The position numbers and the translations under genes were made by a program. This document shows, in pieces, positions 6,156-9,923 of a stretch of DNA of 9,923 nucleotides (the first letter of the stretch is position 1; every line of letters starts with the position of its first letter). The notes beneath the pieces were generated by a model, which was given only the letters and a program-made list of their open reading frames with translations, had not been told where the DNA came from and did not search any database. The DNA is from Oscillospiraceae bacterium. GTDB taxonomy: Bacteria > Bacillota > Clostridia > Oscillospirales > Oscillospiraceae. The DNA is taken from the NCBI GenBank assembly GCA_016287555.1, contig JAEFAK010000056.1, positions 1-9,923 on the forward strand, in the 5' to 3' direction.

Positions 6156-7088
6156 TCAGGCGCGGGTGAATTTATCCTTGGACTGCCTGCAGCGCGGGCA
6201 TTTCCAGTCCTCCGGCAGGTCCTCGAAGGCGACGCCGCCGTTTTCGGCGGGATCGTATACGTAGCCGCAGACGGAGCAGATGTACTTCCCGCTCGCCTCG
6301 GCGGCCTTGATCTCGCCGACGGGGATGCTCTCCGGGGGATCGTTCAGATTGACGGTCCTTTTAGCCTCGAGATTTTCATATCCGAGGGGCGTGTGCGTCG
6401 AAAGATATACCGTCGGATGCGACGCGACGAACTCTCTGACCGCGTCGAGCGTCCTTCTCGCTGCGGCGATATCCTCGAATACGATCGAGAGCCTGTTTTC
6501 ATAGAGCGCCTCGTCGGTGTAGGTCACGTCGCCGTGGAGCTTGTAATAAAGCCCGCCGTCCTCGGCTATGACGATGCTGTTGCCGGTCGTATGGCCCTTG
6601 GCCTCGATGTAATAGACGCCCTCGGCTATCTTCTGGCTCTTTTCGAAATTGGCGTAGGGGCCGTCCGTAAAATCGACGGGGACTACGTTGGGGTAGCGCA
6701 GCTCGTCCGCACGGCACTCCTCGCGCGAGGCGAATATCTTCGCGTCGGGAAAAGCCGCAAGAACGCCGGTGTGATCTGCGTGCTTATGGGTGATAAGTAT
6801 CTTGGAGACCTGCTCGGGCACGTATCCCGCGGCCGCGAGAGCGTCGGTATAGTTCATTATCCTGCTGCCCATGAATATGGGCGTATTGTCGTCGGGCACC
6901 TGATCGGGCACTCCGTCCGGCATTCCCGTATCGACGAGGATGACCTCATCCCCGGTGTCGATGACGAAGTTCTGCAGGCTGGAGCGATACCTTACGGAGG
7001 GATCGACGCCATCCATCCCCTCGCCTCCGAAGGCGAGCGCCTGCGTCATGAACCCGTTTTCATAGAGCTTTACTGCGCTGATCTTCAT
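6156..7088 (-). CDS. Metallo-beta-lactamase-fold hydrolase fused to C-terminal rubredoxin
   Basis: Residues 1-255 form an MBL domain with the full dinuclear hydrolase ligand set: H101-x-H103-x-D105-H106, H166 (GHTTGNS), D187 (HGDVTYTD) and H232 (STHTPLG). This is the hydrolase/lactonase pattern, not the H-x-E-x-D pattern of flavodiiron proteins. Residues 268-310 form a rubredoxin with C271/C274 and C297/C300 for one iron, plus the YxYDP and LPEDWKCP landmarks; the Gly that usually follows the last Cys is Arg301. An MBL hydrolase joined to an electron carrier is unexpected, because hydrolysis needs no electrons. The domain may respond to redox state, or the MBL may have a diiron redox role. 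GGGAGG lies 8 nt before the ATG; spacing to the GPx gene is 19 nt. Confidence 0.9.
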   Translation of the reverse strand: MKISAVKLYENGFMTQALAFGGEGMDGVDPSVRYRSSLQNFVIDTGDEVILVDTGMPDGVPDQVPDDNTPIFMGSRIMNYTDALAAAGYVPEQVSKILITHKHADHTGVLAAFPDAKIFASREECRADELRYPNVVPVDFTDGPYANFEKSQKIAEGVYYIEAKGHTTGNSIVIAEDGGLYYKLHGDVTYTDEALYENRLSIVFEDIAAARRTLDAVREFVASHPTVYLSTHTPLGYENLEAKRTVNLNDPPESIPVGEIKAAEASGKYICSVCGYVYDPAENGGVAFEDLPEDWKCPRCRQSKDKFTRA

Positions 7089-7107
7089 CTGCTTTTCCTC
7101 CCTTTGT

Positions 7108-7653
7108 TCAAAGAGCCGCCTCGACGGCTTTCCTGACGTCCTTCATGTCGACGGTGGGCTCGAATCTCGCTATGACCCTGCCCTCGCGGTCGACGAGGAA
7201 CTTCGTGAAGTTCCATTTGATGTATGCCTTGTCGCCGAAGGTCTTGTTGTTCATGTCGGAAAACTTTTTCAGCGCCGCGTTCTTGAGGCCCTTTCCGAAG
7301 CCCTCGAAGGGCTTTTCGGAGGCCAGGAACGCGAAGAGCGGGTCTGCCGTCTCGCCGTTGACGTCTATCTTCATGAACTGCGGGAACTCCGTCCCGAACT
7401 TGACCGTGCAGAATTCATGTATCTCGTCGTCGCTGCCGGGCGCCTGGTTGGCGAACTGGTTGCAGGGGAAATCGAGGATCTCGAAGCCCTTGTCGCGCAG
7501 ATCCTTATACATGGCCTCGAGCGGCTCATAGTGCGGGGTAAAGCCGCAGCCAGTCGCCGTATTGACGATGAGGAGCACCTTGCCCTTGTATTCCGAGAGG
7601 CTGACGGGCTCCCCCGCCCTGTTTTTTACCGTAAAATCATATACCGTCTTCAT
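7108..7653 (-). CDS. Cys-type glutathione peroxidase family protein
   Basis: GPx-family enzymes reduce hydroperoxides; the bacterial Cys forms usually take electrons from thioredoxin, not glutathione. In the 181-residue form the peroxidatic site is NTATGCGFTP (C36), with Gln in FPCNQF (Q66) and the WNFTKFL motif (W147, N148) completing the catalytic tetrad. C82 in EIHEFCT is at the position of the resolving Cys of thioredoxin-dependent GPx. I prefer the ATG at 7653 (MKTVYDFTVK, the usual N-terminus) because GGAAAGG lies 9 nt upstream; the ATG at 7662 would add three residues but abuts that purine run. The start lies inside the 3' end of ohrR (17-nt overlap), implying translational coupling and shared control by OhrR. 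Confidence 0.93.
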   Translation of the reverse strand: MKTVYDFTVKNRAGEPVSLSEYKGKVLLIVNTATGCGFTPHYEPLEAMYKDLRDKGFEILDFPCNQFANQAPGSDDEIHEFCTVKFGTEFPQFMKIDVNGETADPLFAFLASEKPFEGFGKGLKNAALKKFSDMNNKTFGDKAYIKWNFTKFLVDREGRVIARFEPTVDMKDVRKAVEAAL

Positions 7654-8104
7654 TGTTGTCATCCTTTCCTTTTATGTTTCCGAGAAGCTCATAGAGCAGA
7701 GCGTAGAGCGCCTGCGCCTTTTCCGGCGACAGCTCGACGCAGCTCCCCACCCTGCGCGGGATGTCCTTCGCCTTCTCCTGAAGCTCTTTTCCCTTTTCCG
7801 TCAGCGTGATCAGGACGACCCTGTCGTCCTCAGACCCGCGCCTGCGCTCGATATAGCCGGCCTGCTCCATTTTTTTGAGCAGGGGCGAGAGCGTCCCGCT
7901 GTCGAGCATCAGCTTGCCGCATATCTCCCCGACCGGCAGGCCGTCCTTCTCCCACAGCACGAGAAAGACGAGGTACTGCGTGTACGTCAGGCCGAGCGGC
8001 TTCAGCAGCGGAGTATAGAGACTGATGACGCTCCTTGCCGCCGCATAGAGCGGAAAGCAGAGCTGATTGGAGAGCTTCATCGCCTCGCGGTAGTCGTAAT
8101 CCAT
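7637..8104 (-). CDS. ohrR: Organic hydroperoxide sensor repressor OhrR (MarR family), two-Cys type
   Basis: This 155-residue winged-helix protein matches Bacillus OhrR along its length: NQLCFPLYAAAR, PLGLTYTQYLVFLVLWE, LDSGTLSPLLKKMEQAG, and the wing RRRGSEDDRVVLITLTEKG. The peroxide-sensing Cys is C16, and the two Tyr residues that contact it in Bacillus OhrR (Tyr29, Tyr40) are Y30 and Y41 here. A further C122 lies 106 residues after C16; the two-Cys OhrR of Xanthomonas has Cys22 and Cys127 (from memory), so an intersubunit disulfide is plausible. Oxidation of C16 should release DNA and induce the operon. It is the first gene, with a palindrome on its own promoter, so it very likely represses itself and the four genes after it. 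C62 is a third Cys. Confidence 0.93.
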   Translation of the reverse strand: MDYDYREAMKLSNQLCFPLYAAARSVISLYTPLLKPLGLTYTQYLVFLVLWEKDGLPVGEICGKLMLDSGTLSPLLKKMEQAGYIERRRGSEDDRVVLITLTEKGKELQEKAKDIPRRVGSCVELSPEKAQALYALLYELLGNIKGKDDNNEDGI

Positions 8105-8131
8105 ATCTGTCGCCTCGTTAACGTTTGATGC

Positions 8132-8155
8132 AATTATATTTTATCAAATATAATT
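8132..8155. promoter_or_regulatory. Probable OhrR operator palindrome
   Basis: AATTATATTT (8132-8141) and AAATATAATT (8146-8155) form a perfect 10-bp inverted repeat with a 4-nt centre. It covers the -10 box and most of the spacer of the ohrR promoter. AT-rich palindromes of this kind are typical OhrR sites in Bacillota. A second, overlapping repeat, TTTGAT (8124-8129) with ATCAAA (8143-8148), is also present. Confidence 0.72.
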
Positions 8156-8165
8156 CGTTTGTCAA
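8138..8165 (-). promoter_or_regulatory. Sigma-A promoter of the ohrR operon
   Basis: On the - strand, a perfect TTGACA (8165-8160) is followed after 16 nt by TAAAAT (8143-8138). The stretch just upstream (about 8166-8190) is A-rich on the - strand, resembling an UP element. The leader to the ATG at 8104 is about 25-30 nt. Confidence 0.75.
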
Positions 8166-8208
8166 GCATTTATTTTCCTTTTTTCTCTTTTCCCTGAGCC
8201 CGGACATG

Positions 8209-8242
8209 AAAAAGCCCCGCAGACGGCTCTGTCTGCGGGGCT
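8209..8242 (-). terminator. Intrinsic terminator of the serpin gene
   Basis: On the - strand, AGCCCCGCAGAC (8242-8231 region, 12 bp) pairs perfectly with GTCTGCGGGGCT around a 6-nt loop and runs into TTTTT (8213-8209). It lies 20 nt after the serpin stop codon and insulates the ohrR promoter from serpin transcription. Confidence 0.9.
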
Positions 8243-8262
8243 GAAGCTGCTTTTTTCCGCGC

Positions 8263-9687
8263 TTACGCCGCGGGGTTGTTGACGACGCCGACGAAGAGCG
8301 GCAGCCCGTCCTCGCCCGTGATGGCGAAGATGAAGGGGCGGTCGAGGACGAAGTCGACCTCCTCATCGGGCGGCATGGCGGAGCCGCAAACCATGATGAC
8401 TGTGTAGGCCGCGGCCTCGACGCCCTCCTCGTCTATTTTGGCGCGGGCGGCGTGCTCTATGTTGGTGACGAAGGTGCCGTCGAGCTCGCCGGTCGAGGGG
8501 CTGAAATCTGCGGCGGAGGCGTCGAAGACGTCGGTCACGCCGAGGTCTTTAAGGCCGGCGACGAGGTCGGTCTTGGAGCTGACGTCGAACTTGGGGACGG
8601 CCATATTGACGATGAGGTGCTTCTGGCTGCCCCAGTCGCCGTTGCGGAGCAGGAAGTCGGTCGCTTCACCGCTTTCGATGAGGCTCTCGGGCGTCACGCC
8701 CTCGTCGGGGAGGATGAGCCACATGCAGCCGCTTCCCTCTATTCCGAGGGGAACGGCGGCGAAGCTGTCGCTCCAGAAATAGTCGTTCACTCCGCTCTTG
8801 TGCATGAAGTCGCATTCGAGCTCATCTCCGCCGGGGAGCTTGAAGACGTCCTTCGCGGTCGCGTTCTTATTGAATTCGCTCGCCCATCTGCCCTTGAAAT
8901 ATATCGTCGAGGCGATGGACATGACCGTCTCCGGGTCCATGTGCAGCCCGGAGGCCTGCTCCTTCAGCAGCCCGCCCGTATTCTCGTTTATCCAGTCCTG
9001 CAGGGCCTTGTCGAAGTCGGGATCGCCCATGCGTCCGGCAAAGGACGAGGCATAATACTCCTCGGCGAGCAGGTCCAGCGTCGGCTGCACGAACTTCACG
9101 TCCTCATTGAGCCAGAGGGAGTTCGCCATGAGGCTCTTTACGGCGCCGTCGTCGATATAGTTGCCGCGCCAAAGGGCCGCGGCGGTCATACGGAGCGTCT
9201 CGATATCCGGCGCGCCGAGCAGATCGAGTATCTGCTGCCTGCTCTCGCCGCCCGCCGTCTCGGCGAGCATGGCGAGCGCCATATAGACGTTCAGCGGCGA
9301 ATATACGGCGTTGCCGCCCTCCGTGCTGGACATGAACTCACGTATGCTCTTATCGAGGAAGCCGTCGAGAGCGCCGGGATACTGCCTTATGGCGGCGTGC
9401 CTTTCCTGCACGTCGGCCATCCACTTGTCGTATACCTCGTCGTATTTCTCCGAGTCGAACTCGCCGTTTTCCCCGAAATACCCGTCCTCCTCCGGATAGC
9501 CGGCCTGCTCGGGGTAGCTCGCGAGAGCGAGCGCGTAGCCCGGCTTCGCCGTCTGCGCGGTCGGCGCGGGGGCAGGGTCGTCCATCGGGCCGACCGGCTT
9601 TTCGGATATGTTCAGGCCGCAGGCCGCCAGCGGCAGTACGCAGCAGAGGGCCAGCAGCGCGGCGAACGCTCTTTTCATCTTTTTCAT
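8263..9687 (-). CDS. Lipoprotein serpin (serine protease inhibitor), surface exposed
   Basis: Serpins trap serine or cysteine proteases when their reactive loop is cut. The 474-residue protein starts with a lipoprotein signal peptide, MKKMKRAFAALLALCC, and lipobox L20-A-A-C23. A Pro-rich then acidic, Tyr-rich linker follows (about 24-100), then the serpin core (about 105-474) with VYSPLNVYMALAML and the signature DFVLDRPFIFAITG. The inhibitory hinge EEGVEAAAYT (420-429) is intact, with small residues at P12-P10. Counting from alpha-1-antitrypsin, the scissile bond falls at S436-A437, followed by M-P-P. A small P1 suggests elastase-like or subtilisin-like targets, as inferred for gut-bacterial serpins such as the siropins. 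AAAGGAG lies 10 nt before the ATG at 9687. Attachment requires an Lgt; whether the left-hand Lgt-like protein is involved is unknown. Confidence 0.93.
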   Translation of the reverse strand: MKKMKRAFAALLALCCVLPLAACGLNISEKPVGPMDDPAPAPTAQTAKPGYALALASYPEQAGYPEEDGYFGENGEFDSEKYDEVYDKWMADVQERHAAIRQYPGALDGFLDKSIREFMSSTEGGNAVYSPLNVYMALAMLAETAGGESRQQILDLLGAPDIETLRMTAAALWRGNYIDDGAVKSLMANSLWLNEDVKFVQPTLDLLAEEYYASSFAGRMGDPDFDKALQDWINENTGGLLKEQASGLHMDPETVMSIASTIYFKGRWASEFNKNATAKDVFKLPGGDELECDFMHKSGVNDYFWSDSFAAVPLGIEGSGCMWLILPDEGVTPESLIESGEATDFLLRNGDWGSQKHLIVNMAVPKFDVSSKTDLVAGLKDLGVTDVFDASAADFSPSTGELDGTFVTNIEHAARAKIDEEGVEAAAYTVIMVCGSAMPPDEEVDFVLDRPFIFAITGEDGLPLFVGVVNNPAA

Positions 9688-9783
9688 TTCGGGATATCTC
9701 CTTTCCGTGTCTCCGGATATATGTTAGACGCCGCTGTCGGGCGTTTGTTCCCTCTTTTGCGGAAAAAGGCGCGAAAGCGGATA

Positions 9784-9812
9784 TTGAGCAAAGCGCGCGA
9801 AGGGTGTATAAT
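9784..9812 (+). promoter_or_regulatory. Sigma-A promoter for the right-edge zinc-ribbon gene
   Basis: TTGAGC (9784-9789) is followed after exactly 17 nt by TATAAT (9807-9812), 28 nt before the ATG at 9841. I see no comparably good promoter for the divergent serpin gene in 9688-9783. Confidence 0.78.
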
Positions 9813-9840
9813 CCTGTCATAAAGACAAAGGAGGCGCAGC

Positions 9841-9923
9841 ATGATCTATTGTCCCAACTGCGGCGCGCAGCTCGCGCCGGGAGCCGGTTTCTGCCCGCGA
9901 TGCGGCGCAGCCGCGCCCTCCGC
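9841..9923 (+). CDS. Zinc-ribbon protein, N-terminal 27 codons only (cut by the window edge)
   Basis: AAAGGAGG ends 6 nt before the ATG. The visible part reads MIYCPNCGAQL, then GAGFCPRCGAAAPS: one complete zinc ribbon with C4/C7 and C18/C21. In Bacillota such an N-terminal ribbon is often followed by a linker and a transmembrane segment, PH-like or other domain, but nothing beyond the ribbon can be seen here. It is transcribed divergently from the serpin gene. The ribbon resembles those at the C-terminus of the 1301-2047 product, but that form is very common. Confidence 0.82.
   Translation, partial: MIYCPNCGAQLAPGAGFCPRCGAAAPS

Noticed and set aside
5714..7088. A split flavodiiron protein / flavorubredoxin (NorV-like) made of MBL-Rd plus flavodoxin
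   Set aside because: The MBL ligands are H-x-H-x-D-H with GHTTGN, not the H-x-E-x-D set of flavodiiron enzymes, so I did not assign NO or O2 reductase activity.
7654..7662. ATG at 7662 as the GPx start
   Set aside because: The purine-rich ribosome site directly abuts it; the ATG at 7653 has proper spacing and gives the usual GPx N-terminus. It remains possible.
8105..8208. A riboswitch or small RNA in the ohrR leader
   Set aside because: The leader after the promoter is only about 30 nt, and the AT-rich palindrome is better explained as an operator.
8452..9822. A 456-codon + strand open frame opposite the serpin gene
   Set aside because: The - strand serpin has signal peptide, lipobox, hinge and signature; the antisense frame shows no domain and runs through the divergent promoter region.

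Overview
The window looks like high-GC DNA from an anaerobic member of the Clostridia (Bacillota), most likely an animal-gut lineage such as Oscillospirales or Christensenellales. The pointers are strong AGGAGG-type ribosome sites, sigma-A promoters, an OhrR regulator very close to the Bacillus form, rubredoxin and flavodoxin genes, a lipoprotein serpin, zinc-ribbon proteins, and a 'GTAGGGGC...GCCC' hairpin of the kind dispersed in gut clostridial genomes. The taxonomic call is inference from memory, not a search.

Left part (1-3261, + strand): the tail of an unrecognised protein entering from the left edge; a divergent prolipoprotein diacylglyceryl transferase (Lgt) homologue; a zinc-ribbon protein stop/start-coupled to a protein of unknown function that may carry PH-like folds; and a small, highly basic protein. 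Codon use changes abruptly inside the lgt-like gene near position 1012, so the first kilobase seems to have a different origin from the rest. About 3160-3350 is packed with perfect inverted repeats, and the + genes converge there on the - strand genes.

Middle part (3403-8165, - strand): an uncharacterised duplicated-cupin (bicupin) gene with its own consensus promoter. Upstream of it is a tight five-gene operon, in transcription order: ohrR (two-Cys MarR-family organic hydroperoxide sensor), a Cys-type glutathione peroxidase homologue, a metallo-beta-lactamase-fold hydrolase fused to a C-terminal rubredoxin, a short flavodoxin-like protein, and a cation diffusion facilitator with the N-D / D-D metal-site signature of manganese exporters. 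Gaps in the operon are a 17-nt overlap, 19 nt, 22 nt and a 4-nt overlap. A 10-bp perfect palindrome sits on the operon promoter and is the obvious OhrR operator. The unit reads as a self-regulated peroxide-defence and metal-homeostasis operon of an anaerobe, with GPx and redox carriers in place of the usual ohrA.

Right part (8209-9923): a surface lipoprotein serpin (- strand) with an intact inhibitory hinge, followed by a strong intrinsic terminator; then, divergently on the + strand behind a consensus promoter, the first 27 codons of another zinc-ribbon protein cut by the right edge.

There are no tRNA or rRNA genes, CRISPR arrays, insertion sequences or origins that I can see.
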